A stretch of 64,000 bases of DNA from JAEYXS01 sp943367715 (GTDB taxonomy: Bacteria; Verrucomicrobiota; Verrucomicrobiia; Limisphaerales; JAEYXS01), in assembly GCA_943367715.1 (NCBI GenBank), contig CALRJY020000004.1, positions 201,604 through 265,603 of the forward strand, read 5' to 3'. Below the pieces are notes generated by a model, which made no database searches, was not told the DNA's origin, and saw nothing but the letters and a program-made list of their open reading frames with translations. The number at the start of each line of letters is the position of its first letter. Within the stretch, counting starts at the first letter, position 1. Shown here in pieces: positions 15,143-23,451 of this stretch. The translations under genes and the position numbers were made by a program.

Positions 15143-17896
15143 ATGGCCAAAGCAGCGAAGTCAGTGAAATACGTCTACACATGGGGCAACAAGAAAGCCG
15201 ACGGTGACGGCTCGATGAAGGCTCTCCTCGGCGGCAAAGGTGCAAACCTCGCCGAGATGACCCGCATCGGTCTCCCGGTGCCTCCGGGCTTCACGATCAC
15301 CACGGAAGTCTGCACGTACTTCTACCAGAACAAGAAGACGTATCCCAAGGAACTCCAGGGCCAGATGGAAGCCGGGGTGGCGAACATGGAGAAGATCATG
15401 GGTTACAAGTTCGGTGACTCGAAGGGTTTCCCCCTGCTGGTCGCCGTGCGCTCCGGTGCGCGTGATTCCATGCCCGGCATGATGGACACGATCTTGAACC
15501 TCGGCTTGAACGACGACACCGTGCTCTCCTTGGCGAACGCCACGAAGAACGAACGGTTCGCGTGGGATTGCTACCGCCGCTTCGTCCAGATGTATGGCGA
15601 CGTGGTGCTGGGTGTGCAGAAGCGCGAGGGTGAGGATCATGAACCGTTTGAAACGGTGATCGAATCTTTCAAGCACGAGAAGTATCACAAGGACATCGTG
15701 GACAGCGAATTGACGGCGGAAGACCAGAAGGAACTGGTGAAGCGCTTCAAGGCGCTCGTGAAGGAACGCACGGGCAAGTCTTTCCCGAGCAATCCTTGGG
15801 ATCAGCTCCGTGGCGCCGCTGGCGCGGTGTTCAGCTCCTGGATGAATGATCGCGCGAAGGTTTATCGCGCGAAGTACAACATCCCGACGGAATGGGGAAC
15901 CGCGGTGAACGTGCAGGCGATGGTGTTCGGTAACACGGGCGAGACGTCCGGTTCCGGTGTGGCCTTCACGCGCAATCCGGCAAATGGTGTGAACGAATTC
16001 TACGGCGAATTCCTCGTCAACGCCCAGGGCGAAGACGTGGTGGCGGGTGTCCGCACGCCGGAGCCCGTCCTGAAGTTGAAGGACGTGATGCCGAAGTCCT
16101 ACGCTGAGTTGTTGACCGTCCGCAAGTCCCTCGAGAAGCATTTCAAGGACGTGCAGGACATCGAGTTCACGATCCAGGAAGGCAAGCTGTTCATGCTCCA
16201 GACGCGTAACGGCAAGCGCACAGCCGCCGCCGCGCTGAAGTTCGCCGCGGACATGGTGAAGGAAAAGCTCATCGACTGGGAAACGGCCATCCTGCGCAAT
16301 CCGGCAGATCAGCTCGACCAGTTGCTGGCGCCGATCTTCGATCTCTCCGAGGTGAAGAAGGCCAAGGCGATCGCCACCGGTCTCCCGGCCGGTCCTGGTG
16401 CCGCCACGGGCAAGGTTTATTTCAACGCCGAGCGCGCTGTCCAAGCCGCTGATAAGGGCGAAAAAGTGTTGCTCGTCCGCATCGAGACTTCTCCGGAAGA
16501 CTTGCGCGGCATGATCGCGGCGGAAGGCATCCTCACGGCTCGCGGTGGTGTGTCCTCGCACGCGGCGCTCGTCGCCCGTCAGATGGGCAAGGTCTGCGTC
16601 TGCGGTGCCGCGGCACTGGAGATCGATTACGACAAGAAGACGGTCAGCGTGAGCGGCCAGACCTTCCACGAAGGCGACTTCCTCTCCATCGATGGTACGT
16701 CCGGCCTCGTTTACGGCGGCCAAATCAAGACGGCTCCGTCCGAGATCATCTCCGGTTTGATCAACGGTGACAAAGAGGCGCAGAAGACGGAGAAGTTCAA
16801 GAACTTCACCCTCCTCATGAGCTGGTGCGCGAAGGCCACCCGCATGCAGGTGCGCACGAACGCCGACAACCCGGAGCAGACCGCGAACGCGATCGCGTTC
16901 GGTGCGACAGGCATCGGCCTCACCCGCACGGAACACATGTTCTTCGAAGGCGACCGTATCGACGCGATGCGTGAGATGATCCTCGCGGATTCGCTCCAAG
17001 CCCGTCAGGACGCGCTCGCGAAGCTCCTCCCCTATCAGCGCGAGGACTTCTACGGCATCTTCAAGGAATTGAAGGGCTTCCCGGCCACGATCCGTTTCCT
17101 CGACCCGCCGCTGCATGAGTTCTTGCCGCACGCGAAGGAACAGCAGATGGATCTCGCCCGGAAACTCAACATCCCGGTGGAGAAGATCATGAACCGCGTG
17201 CACGAGCTGCATGAGTTCAACCCGATGCTCGGTTTCCGCGGCTGCCGCCTCGGCATCAAGTATCCGGAGATCACCGCCATGCAGGCCCGCGCTGTGTTCG
17301 AAGCCGCTGCGGATGCGAACAAGAAGGGTTACAAGGCGAAGCCGGAAATCATGATCCCGCTCGTGGGCTTCAAGCGCGAACTCGACCTCCAGGTCGCCGT
17401 CGTGCACGAAGTCGCCGCGCAGGTGCAGAAGGAGAAGAAGACGAAGATCGCCTACTCCGTCGGCACGATGATCGAAGTTCCGCGTGGCGCGCTCACGGCC
17501 GACCAGATCGCCGAGACGGCCGAGTTCTTCAGCTTCGGCACGAACGACCTCACGCAGACCTGCTTGGGCATGAGCCGCGATGACTCCGGTTCCTTCCTGC
17601 CGGGCTACGCTGAGCTCGAGATCGTGAAGAAGAATCCGTTTGCGACGATCGACCAGACTGGCGTCGGCCAGCTCATGGAGATCGCCATCGCCAAGGGCCG
17701 TCAGACACGTCCGGGCATCAAGCTCGGCATCTGCGGTGAACACGGCGGCGAACCGGATTCCGTGAAGTTCTGCCACAAGCTCGGCCTGAGTTACGTGAGC
17801 TGCTCACCGTTCCGCGTGCCCGTCGCCCGCCTCGCCGCCGCGCAAGCCGCGATCGAGGAGAAGCGCAAGGCTGCCAAGCCGGCCAAGAAGAAGTAA
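15143..17896 (+). CDS. ppdK: Pyruvate, phosphate dikinase
   Basis: 917 residues, the usual bacterial PPDK length. It interconverts pyruvate + ATP + Pi and PEP + AMP + PPi in the cytoplasm. The N-terminal nucleotide-binding region starts VYTWGNKKADGDGSMKALLG and GGKGANLAEM; the swivelling phosphohistidine domain has the catalytic His473 in GGVSSHAALVAR; the C-terminal PEP/pyruvate barrel has TEHMFF, GFRGCRLGI, and the NDLTQTCLGMSRDD and GICGEHGG signatures. ATG 15143 is the only sensible start. It is monocistronic: a gene-free stretch lies upstream and a strong terminator downstream. Confidence 0.97.
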   Translation: MAKAAKSVKYVYTWGNKKADGDGSMKALLGGKGANLAEMTRIGLPVPPGFTITTEVCTYFYQNKKTYPKELQGQMEAGVANMEKIMGYKFGDSKGFPLLVAVRSGARDSMPGMMDTILNLGLNDDTVLSLANATKNERFAWDCYRRFVQMYGDVVLGVQKREGEDHEPFETVIESFKHEKYHKDIVDSELTAEDQKELVKRFKALVKERTGKSFPSNPWDQLRGAAGAVFSSWMNDRAKVYRAKYNIPTEWGTAVNVQAMVFGNTGETSGSGVAFTRNPANGVNEFYGEFLVNAQGEDVVAGVRTPEPVLKLKDVMPKSYAELLTVRKSLEKHFKDVQDIEFTIQEGKLFMLQTRNGKRTAAAALKFAADMVKEKLIDWETAILRNPADQLDQLLAPIFDLSEVKKAKAIATGLPAGPGAATGKVYFNAERAVQAADKGEKVLLVRIETSPEDLRGMIAAEGILTARGGVSSHAALVARQMGKVCVCGAAALEIDYDKKTVSVSGQTFHEGDFLSIDGTSGLVYGGQIKTAPSEIISGLINGDKEAQKTEKFKNFTLLMSWCAKATRMQVRTNADNPEQTANAIAFGATGIGLTRTEHMFFEGDRIDAMREMILADSLQARQDALAKLLPYQREDFYGIFKELKGFPATIRFLDPPLHEFLPHAKEQQMDLARKLNIPVEKIMNRVHELHEFNPMLGFRGCRLGIKYPEITAMQARAVFEAAADANKKGYKAKPEIMIPLVGFKRELDLQVAVVHEVAAQVQKEKKTKIAYSVGTMIEVPRGALTADQIAETAEFFSFGTNDLTQTCLGMSRDDSGSFLPGYAELEIVKKNPFATIDQTGVGQLMEIAIAKGRQTRPGIKLGICGEHGGEPDSVKFCHKLGLSYVSCSPFRVPVARLAAAQAAIEEKRKAAKPAKKK

Positions 17897-17905
17897 TTCG
17901 CTCTT

Positions 17906-17935
17906 GGTAGGGCGAGACTTCGTCGAGCCCTGACT
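17906..17935 (+). repeat. Dispersed palindromic repeat, family C
   Basis: GGTAGGGCGAGACTT then CGTCGAGCCCTGACT. Matches 14389–14418 reversed. It sits between the ppdK stop and its terminator. Confidence 0.75.
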
Positions 17936-17942
17936 AAAATTC

Positions 17943-17977
17943 AAAAGCCGCTCTGAGAAACCAGAGCGGCTTTTTTT
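17943..17977 (+). terminator. Rho-independent terminator after ppdK
   Basis: Stem AAAAGCCGCTCTG / CAGAGCGGCTTTTTT with a short AGAAAC loop, followed by a T run. It starts about 47 bp after the ppdK stop; the A tract upstream lets it also work on the opposite strand. Confidence 0.93.
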
Positions 17978-18036
17978 ACGTTCTGAAAACATTGGCATCA
18001 CCCTGCCCTATCAATAGGTTTCTCCCAGAGGTTACT

Positions 18037-18984
18037 ATGAGAAATCCGTTCTTCGATCAACTGGCCGATGCACAAACCATCCTCCTTGTCGGAGCCGGTG
18101 GCGGCTATGATCTGTTCACTGGATTACCCCTGCTCCACTCCCTTCGCAAGGCAGGCAAGCAAGTCCATCTCGCCAACCTCACCTTCAGCGATCTGAGCCA
18201 CGACCAGCTCGAACGCCCTATTCCTGCCTTGGCCAAGATCACCGCAGACAGCCACGCCTCCGGCACCTATTCTCCCGAGCTGCATCTCGCCCGTTACTTG
18301 GCTGATAAATCAGAACCTTCCTCCATCTATCTCATCGACCGCACTGGAGCTGCTCCAGTCATCGAAGCCTATCGCTGGCTGGCAAACACTTTGAAACCTG
18401 ATGCCCTCATCCTCATCGATGGCAGCACCGATAGCCTGATGCGCGGTGACGAAACCGGCCTTGGCACACCGCAGGAAGATCTCGCCAGTCTGGCCGCTGC
18501 CGCAGCACTCAATGACATTAAGAAACGTTTTCTCGTTTGCATCGGTTTCGGCGTAGACACCTTTCACGGCGTTTCCCACGGACTTGTGTTGGAAAACATT
18601 TCCGCGCTCATCGCCAAAGGTGGCTACCTTGGTGCATGGAGCCTGCTTCCTGAAACAGAAGAATTCACGTTCTATCGCGACGCCTGCGATTACGTTTTCA
18701 GCCGCATGCCGCGCAGTCCGAGCATCGTCAACACCAGCATCATTGACGCCACCCTCGGTTGGTTTGGTGATCACCACGCCACGAGCCGCACCGAAGGCTC
18801 CAACCTCTTCATCAATCCGTTGATGTCACTTTACTGGGCATTCAACCTCGAAGCCGTCACCCAGCGTCACCTGTTCCTCGATAAGATCAAGCACACCAAA
18901 ACGTATGCGGAACTGACTATGGCGATCGAGTCGCTTCACACCACACAGCCAAAGATCCGGCAGTGGCAGGACATCCCTTGCTGA
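18037..18984 (+). CDS. DUF1152 domain protein
   Basis: 315 residues from ATG 18037, preceded by CCCAGAGG. DUF1152 proteins have a nucleotide-binding-like N-terminus, here ILLVGAGGGYDLFTGLPLL near residues 14–32, and a second part with LIDGSTDSLMRGDE and VCIGFGVDTFHGVSH. The function of the family is not established; no signal peptide or membrane segment is visible. It stands alone after the ppdK terminator and converges with the MFS gene, whose end is 56 bp away. Confidence 0.85.
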   Translation: MRNPFFDQLADAQTILLVGAGGGYDLFTGLPLLHSLRKAGKQVHLANLTFSDLSHDQLERPIPALAKITADSHASGTYSPELHLARYLADKSEPSSIYLIDRTGAAPVIEAYRWLANTLKPDALILIDGSTDSLMRGDETGLGTPQEDLASLAAAAALNDIKKRFLVCIGFGVDTFHGVSHGLVLENISALIAKGGYLGAWSLLPETEEFTFYRDACDYVFSRMPRSPSIVNTSIIDATLGWFGDHHATSRTEGSNLFINPLMSLYWAFNLEAVTQRHLFLDKIKHTKTYAELTMAIESLHTTQPKIRQWQDIPC

Positions 18985-19040
18985 TTTACGTAAACCACAT
19001 CGAGACTTCCACCGTTACCAGCCCATCATTAGTCTAAGAT

Positions 19041-20426
19041 TCACAACGCCTTCTTCACCATCTCCATCGCAATAACTTCCCGACGATTACGGATCGGCAA
19101 CGACAACAACGCCATCAACACACCAGCCCCACAAAGCAGCAGATAAACCCGGTGAAACTCGGCCAGCCCCGCTCCCACCGCGCCGACTAACGCCACACCC
19201 ACCGCAGCGCCCACTGCGCCTCCTAGTTGCCGGAGCGTGGCATTCAGTGCATTTCCCACTCCCAGTCTTGCCGGCGGCAAACCCGTGACAGAGGCAGCCG
19301 CAAACCCCGGCAGCATCAGGCCAATCCCGATCGCACCCATGAGCTGCCCCGGCAGCCACACATGCAAATAATCCGACGAGCTACTCAAGCTGGACGTGAA
19401 CCACAGGTTGCTCACCGCAAACATCAGTCCGCCTGCGATTAGCACCAAGCGCGAATCCCGCCCTGCGAGCAACCGCGAGGTGATCGCGATCACCACCATG
19501 ACCCCAAACGGTCCCGCCGTCGCCGCAAGCCCCGCTTGCAGTGGCGAGTATTTCCAGATGCCCGTCATGAACAGATAGAACGAGAGGAACATCAGGCTCA
19601 TCGCCGCACCCAGCAGAAAGGTTCCCGCATTGGCCCAGCGCACCGCCGGGTTCGCAAACACCTCAGGCCACGGCGTCTCACGTCCTCCATTCCTTTCACG
19701 CACCACAAAAGCCGTCAGTAAAACCACACCGCAGCCCAGCGAAGCAAGCGTCAACCCCTTCATCCCACCCTGTTCTCCGATATGCACAATCGCACTGGCC
19801 ACCGTCCCCACCGCCAACATCAAGAGCATGCTGCCCACCAGATCAGGCGTGCCCACATCGGCCGATGGCGCAGATTTCGGTAGCGACCGCCTGGCCAGCC
19901 ACGCCGCCCAGATCCCGACCGGCACATTAATCAGGAAAATCCACTGCCATCCCGCCAAGGTCAGCACCACCGCGCCCATGGATGGCCCCAACGCCACCGC
20001 CAACGCTCCCACCGCCGTCCACGCGCTCACCACTTTTCTGCGTTCCTCCAGCGATCGCCCCTCCAACAACAGAGCCAGCGATGCTGGCGTGACCGCTGCC
20101 GCCCCAATCGCCTGTAGGATGCGCGTGACAATCAGCAGCTTCGCATCCGGCGCGAAGGCAGCCCCAGCCGAAGCCAGCGTGAACATCGCCAACCCCATCT
20201 GAAAGACTCGTGCGCGTCCCGCCCGATCCGCCCACTGCCCCATCGGAATCAGCAACGCCGCATACACAATCGTGTAAGCATTCAGCACCCACGACAGCTC
20301 AGCCGCCGAAGCATTCGCAAAGTGCGCCCGCAACGCCGGGAATGCCGCGATCACCACCGTCGAATCCAGCGCCACCATGAACACCACCGTCGCCGCCACC
20401 AAAAATACCGCGCGTTCTTGTTTCAT
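19041..20426 (-). CDS. MFS multidrug exporter, DHA2 (EmrB/QacA) family
   Basis: 461 residues with about 14 hydrophobic segments. The first helix has the DHA2 motif MVALDSTVVIAAFPAL, and the loop after helix 2 has GQWADRAGRARVF (motif A). Such proteins export toxic compounds against protons at the inner membrane. The gene follows the DinB-like gene by 15 bp, and both are divergent from an HxlR-type regulator with a palindromic operator between, so expression is probably controlled by that regulator in response to a drug or electrophile. Confidence 0.9.
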   Translation of the reverse strand: MKQERAVFLVAATVVFMVALDSTVVIAAFPALRAHFANASAAELSWVLNAYTIVYAALLIPMGQWADRAGRARVFQMGLAMFTLASAGAAFAPDAKLLIVTRILQAIGAAAVTPASLALLLEGRSLEERRKVVSAWTAVGALAVALGPSMGAVVLTLAGWQWIFLINVPVGIWAAWLARRSLPKSAPSADVGTPDLVGSMLLMLAVGTVASAIVHIGEQGGMKGLTLASLGCGVVLLTAFVVRERNGGRETPWPEVFANPAVRWANAGTFLLGAAMSLMFLSFYLFMTGIWKYSPLQAGLAATAGPFGVMVVIAITSRLLAGRDSRLVLIAGGLMFAVSNLWFTSSLSSSSDYLHVWLPGQLMGAIGIGLMLPGFAAASVTGLPPARLGVGNALNATLRQLGGAVGAAVGVALVGAVGAGLAEFHRVYLLLCGAGVLMALLSLPIRNRREVIAMEMVKKAL

Positions 20427-20441
20427 AAATGACTGCGTTAG

Positions 20442-21029
20442 TTAGGAGTGCCCCGCGATGATTGCCTCGATCTGCTTACGATGTAGCTGCATGTGAAACC
20501 CCGCCACGAAATGCCACCCGGCCGCATCCAACCGCCCAAACCATGGATGCGCATAACGCGCCGAAGTTTTCAGATCCGCGATTCCCTCCACCGTCTTGCC
20601 GAACAAGCTGCACCCTTGCTCAAACTTCTCGATGATCCCCTCATCCACCTCCAGCGAAGGCTTCACCGCCGCCGTGCTGGCCGTCCGTGTCGGCACCTGC
20701 CCGCGTGAAAGCGAGCGGATCGCCTCCATGCACCCGAAGTTCACAATCCGCAGATGATCCAGCGTCATGAATACCGACCAATGACGGCTGCTATCCTCCA
20801 TTCCGCGCAGGCGCTTGATCAACACCCGCTGCCTCCCCTGCTCCGGCCCGATTCCGCGCGCCAGCTTCAAAACCGCATCTCGTTCCTTGGCAAACAACGC
20901 CGTTGCCTCCGCCCTGCTCGCCCGTGAGCGCTGCCAATGAAAAAGCCCCTTGGCCGCCATCAGCTCCAAACCTGGCAAACCCGCACCCGGCGCCTCCAAC
21001 TTCGGCTGGACTTCAAGCGCATCATTCAT
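20442..21029 (-). CDS. DinB-like (four-helix, metal-binding) family protein
   Basis: 195 residues. Predicted helical bundle with spaced His residues: HWSVFMTLDHL near residue 85, AHPWFG near 160 and FVAGFHMQLHRKQIEAI at the C-terminus. This His pattern is typical of DinB/YfiT-like metal-dependent thiol transferases, which conjugate bacillithiol-type thiols or handle electrophiles. Catalysis is not proven by sequence. It is the first gene after the operator shared with hxlR and is followed by the exporter, suggesting a detoxify-and-export pair. Confidence 0.72.
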   Translation of the reverse strand: MNDALEVQPKLEAPGAGLPGLELMAAKGLFHWQRSRASRAEATALFAKERDAVLKLARGIGPEQGRQRVLIKRLRGMEDSSRHWSVFMTLDHLRIVNFGCMEAIRSLSRGQVPTRTASTAAVKPSLEVDEGIIEKFEQGCSLFGKTVEGIADLKTSARYAHPWFGRLDAAGWHFVAGFHMQLHRKQIEAIIAGHS

Positions 21030-21030
21030 A

Positions 21031-21073
21031 TTACTTGCAATTTAAAAGTAATTTACTTGTTGATTGCAAGTAA
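21031..21073. promoter_or_regulatory. Operator/promoter region between DinB-MFS and hxlR genes
   Basis: Perfect 11-bp inverted repeat TTACTTGCAAT (21031–21041) / ATTGCAAGTAA (21063–21073) with a nested palindrome AAGTAATTTACTT (21046–21058). Thus four TTACTT-type half-sites occur in 43 bp, placed 2 bp before the DinB-like start and 25 bp before the hxlR start. AT-rich compared with its surroundings. The likely binding site of the HxlR-family product, allowing control of both directions. Confidence 0.85.
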
Positions 21074-21098
21074 AATAAATCGCTATGGTAACAGCATC

Positions 21099-21512
21099 AT
21101 GGCGACCATTAAGACTGCCTCAACCGAAACCGAACGCCGGTCCTTCTGCCCTCTGGCATGCGGTCTGGATATCTTCGGCGACCGCTGGACCCTCCTCGTC
21201 GTCCGTGATCTCGTCTTGGGCAAAACGCGCTTCAAAGATTTCACCGCTTCTCCCGAAGGCATTCCCACGAACATCCTGAGCGACCGCCTCGAGCGCCTGC
21301 AAACCTCCGGCATCATCACCCAGGTCACCCCGCCCGATGGCTCCAAGCATCGCGCTTACCAATTGACCAGCAAAGGCGAAGCCCTTCGCCCCATCCTCGC
21401 CGCCATGCGCGACTGGGGCCTGACCTGGGAAAAAGGCACCAAAGTCCCGACGCAGCTTCCCCCTCCCCCAGCCACCGCTACCAAGCCCAAAAAGCAAAGC
21501 CGCCCTACATAA
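21099..21512 (+). CDS. HxlR-family transcriptional regulator
   Basis: 137 residues from ATG 21099, chosen because the family starts just before the conserved Cys. CPLACGLDIFGDRWTLLVVRDL is the HxlR signature region with the redox/electrophile-reactive Cys; the winged helix continues RFKDFTASPEGIPTNILSDR and ends KHRAYQLTSKG. Such repressors sense aldehydes, quinones or oxidants. The upstream shared palindrome (21031–21073) and the divergent DinB–exporter operon make it the local repressor. A Pro/Lys-rich tail of ~20 residues ends the protein. Confidence 0.92.
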   Translation: MATIKTASTETERRSFCPLACGLDIFGDRWTLLVVRDLVLGKTRFKDFTASPEGIPTNILSDRLERLQTSGIITQVTPPDGSKHRAYQLTSKGEALRPILAAMRDWGLTWEKGTKVPTQLPPPPATATKPKKQSRPT

Positions 21513-21522
21513 GTAAGGCGGC
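21499..21522 (+). terminator. Possible terminator hairpin at the end of hxlR
   Basis: GCCGCC (21499–21504) pairs with GGCGGC (21517–21522), with TAC/GTA extending the stem, overlapping the hxlR stop. No T run follows, so termination is uncertain. Confidence 0.4.
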
Positions 21523-21529
21523 CCAATTT

Positions 21530-21579
21530 GGAGTGCTGAGGCTTGCCTCAGCTTTGTCCTCGACGCGGCTTGACGCGGC
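21530..21579 (+). repeat. Dispersed palindromic repeat, family B (composite copy)
   Basis: GGAGTGCTGAGG then CTTGCCTCAGCTTT (21530–21555), followed by ACGCGGCTTGACGCGGCG. Both modules reappear reversed at 13922–13961; the first also at 14714–14739. Confidence 0.7.
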
Positions 21580-21604
21580 GACGTTTTCCTTTTCCGATTC
21601 GCGG

Positions 21605-21973
21605 TTACTTCATCGAGTGCAACCCCACCACATTCCCCTCAGTATCCTTTATGATCCCAATAAACCCATGCTCCCCAATGCCCATCCTCGGCTTGATCAC
21701 GGATCCACCTGCCGCCGCCACCCGGCTCAACACGCCGTCCAAGTCCCCTTCCACATTGAGATAAACAATTGTGCCACCCGCTCCCGGCGAGTAGCCATCC
21801 ATCTGCGTCACCGCTCCACCGATGCCCTTTTCCATGTCAAAAGGGAACATCGCCATCTTCATCGTTTCACCGCAGCTCTGCAGCTTCGTCTTCAGAATCG
21901 TTTCGTAAAAACTGACCGCACGTTTGAAGTCAGCAGAATATATCTCGAACCAGTTCACAGCGTTTGTCTTCAT
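21605..21973 (-). CDS. VOC (glyoxalase-like) family protein
   Basis: 122 residues from ATG 21973 (MKTNAVNWFEIYSADFKRAV). The beta-alpha-beta-beta-beta arrangement of the vicinal oxygen chelate fold is readable: the opening strand and SFYETIL helix, GGTIVYLNVEGDL, then DTEGNVVGLHSM at the end. Family members include dioxygenases, fosfomycin-resistance enzymes and non-enzymatic binding proteins; the metal ligands are not clear enough here to choose. Stands alone, facing the end of hxlR. Confidence 0.82.
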   Translation of the reverse strand: MKTNAVNWFEIYSADFKRAVSFYETILKTKLQSCGETMKMAMFPFDMEKGIGGAVTQMDGYSPGAGGTIVYLNVEGDLDGVLSRVAAAGGSVIKPRMGIGEHGFIGIIKDTEGNVVGLHSMK

Positions 21974-22063
21974 GATAGTAGAGTAGTCGTAGTTGTATCT
22001 GACAAACATAAGCTAACTCCGCCCACTGACAACCCCATGTCAGGAGACTTTCCCGCCTTCGCT

Positions 22064-23437
22064 TTATTTCTCCTGTGCCGCCTTCAACTTCGAATCATTC
22101 AAATCCAGCCGATAGATCATCTGGTTGTAATCATACCGCGGCGTGAACTCCTTGCCGTCACTGAACTCCTTCGTATAAGTCCCCTCGAAGATCAGGATGG
22201 GCGAACCTTCCGGCGTGAACTCCGGATGCAGCCGTGGATTGTAAAACGTGTAGTGATCATGCGTCAGCACCTTCACCGCTTTTCCCCACGGTCCCGTCGG
22301 CGCGTCCGCTTCCGCATACCACAATTCACCAAACACCGAAGGCTTGCCGCCAGCCTCCATGAACACCGTCACCCAGCGCTTGCGGAAACCATTCCAGGCG
22401 ATGGACCCCGTATGCGGCTTCACCGCCTTGCCATCCGTAGCGGATACCAGGCTCTCTTGCGGCTTCAAAACTTCCCATGCCGCCGGATCCTGCCACGCCT
22501 CAAACGTCGCCGCGCATCTGACCTTCGGGAGCGGGTCACCGAAGTAAACCCATTCCTTCCCCTGCGCATCCTTCATGAAAGACGGATGCCCATTGGGCAT
22601 CATAGGTTGCTTGGGTTGCGCCTCCGATTTGGTCCAGAGCACTTTGAGCGGATCGAAACTCTCCTTCTCCTCATTCCACACGCATAGACCAGCCTCGTAT
22701 GCTTCCAAGTGTCCGCGAATCTTCACGTAATTTCCCACCAACCGCGCCTTGCCCGTCTTATCCGGCAAGCTCACGTAGGAACTCACCCACGTCGGTCCGG
22801 TGCCCGGCATCTTCGCTACACCGCGCACCTTCCCCTTGTCATCGCGGAAATAACTCAGCTTCAATTTCAACGGCGGCTCGAAGGATTTCAACGGTTGGAT
22901 CTCACTCGTCGCACTGCTCATGTCATAAACGCCGAGTGGATAATTCGCCATCATCGTATCGCCCCACGCCCAGAACATCTTCCCGTTATGCACTGCGTTC
23001 TGGACGCTGTCGCTGCCCACGATCCCTGACTCTTGCCAGTCCAGTTCTTTATCCGTCTTCTGGCTCTCGGCGAACAGCCCGGCACCAGTAAGCCGTCCCA
23101 GCCGTTTGGCGATGTTAAGCCGGTCCACCTCCACTTTGATCGTCTTGCCGGGTTGCGGGGTCACCCGCACCCCTTGAAACCCGAACCCATCCTTCTTCAC
23201 CTCATAGCCATGCCCACTCAAGCCCAGCCAGGTCTCCTTGCCCATCATCTCGGGCAGATCGAATGCCACCACGCCCGCATTGTCCGTGATGAAACGCACC
23301 TGGTTCACCGTGCGCAGTTCCACCAGCGGCACCGGCCATCCCGTCCCCTTCTCCACCACTTCAATGCGACATGGCTCCAAAGCCATCACCGCATTGGCAA
23401 TAAGTCCCAAAGCCAGAATCAACAATTTTGCTCTCAT
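22064..23437 (-). CDS. Secreted protein, DUF4185-like beta-propeller with N-terminal carboxypeptidase-regulatory-like domain
   Basis: 457 residues from ATG 23437 with signal peptide ending NAVMA. Residues about 25–115 look like a small beta-sandwich (VEVVEK..., FITDNAGVVAFDLPEM). The rest contains propeller-like strands with ADAPTGPWGKAVKVLTHDHY and YNPRLHPEFTPEGSPILIFE, as in DUF4185/glycosidase-like five-bladed propellers. It is the last gene of the minus-strand group led by the TetR regulator, 14 bp after the SGNH hydrolase. It may bind or cleave glycans; I recognise no specific enzyme. Confidence 0.65.
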   Translation of the reverse strand: MRAKLLILALGLIANAVMALEPCRIEVVEKGTGWPVPLVELRTVNQVRFITDNAGVVAFDLPEMMGKETWLGLSGHGYEVKKDGFGFQGVRVTPQPGKTIKVEVDRLNIAKRLGRLTGAGLFAESQKTDKELDWQESGIVGSDSVQNAVHNGKMFWAWGDTMMANYPLGVYDMSSATSEIQPLKSFEPPLKLKLSYFRDDKGKVRGVAKMPGTGPTWVSSYVSLPDKTGKARLVGNYVKIRGHLEAYEAGLCVWNEEKESFDPLKVLWTKSEAQPKQPMMPNGHPSFMKDAQGKEWVYFGDPLPKVRCAATFEAWQDPAAWEVLKPQESLVSATDGKAVKPHTGSIAWNGFRKRWVTVFMEAGGKPSVFGELWYAEADAPTGPWGKAVKVLTHDHYTFYNPRLHPEFTPEGSPILIFEGTYTKEFSDGKEFTPRYDYNQMIYRLDLNDSKLKAAQEK

Positions 23438-23451
23438 GTTAACAACACAAC

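Noticed and set aside
15161..17776. 871-residue open frame antisense to ppdK
   Set aside because: Composition (Arg, His, Leu, Glu runs) is that of a codon-position shadow; ppdK on the other strand is beyond doubt.
21533..22687. 384-residue open frame opposite the VOC and propeller genes
   Set aside because: Arg/His/Leu-rich, spans two real genes and a gap; no protein features.
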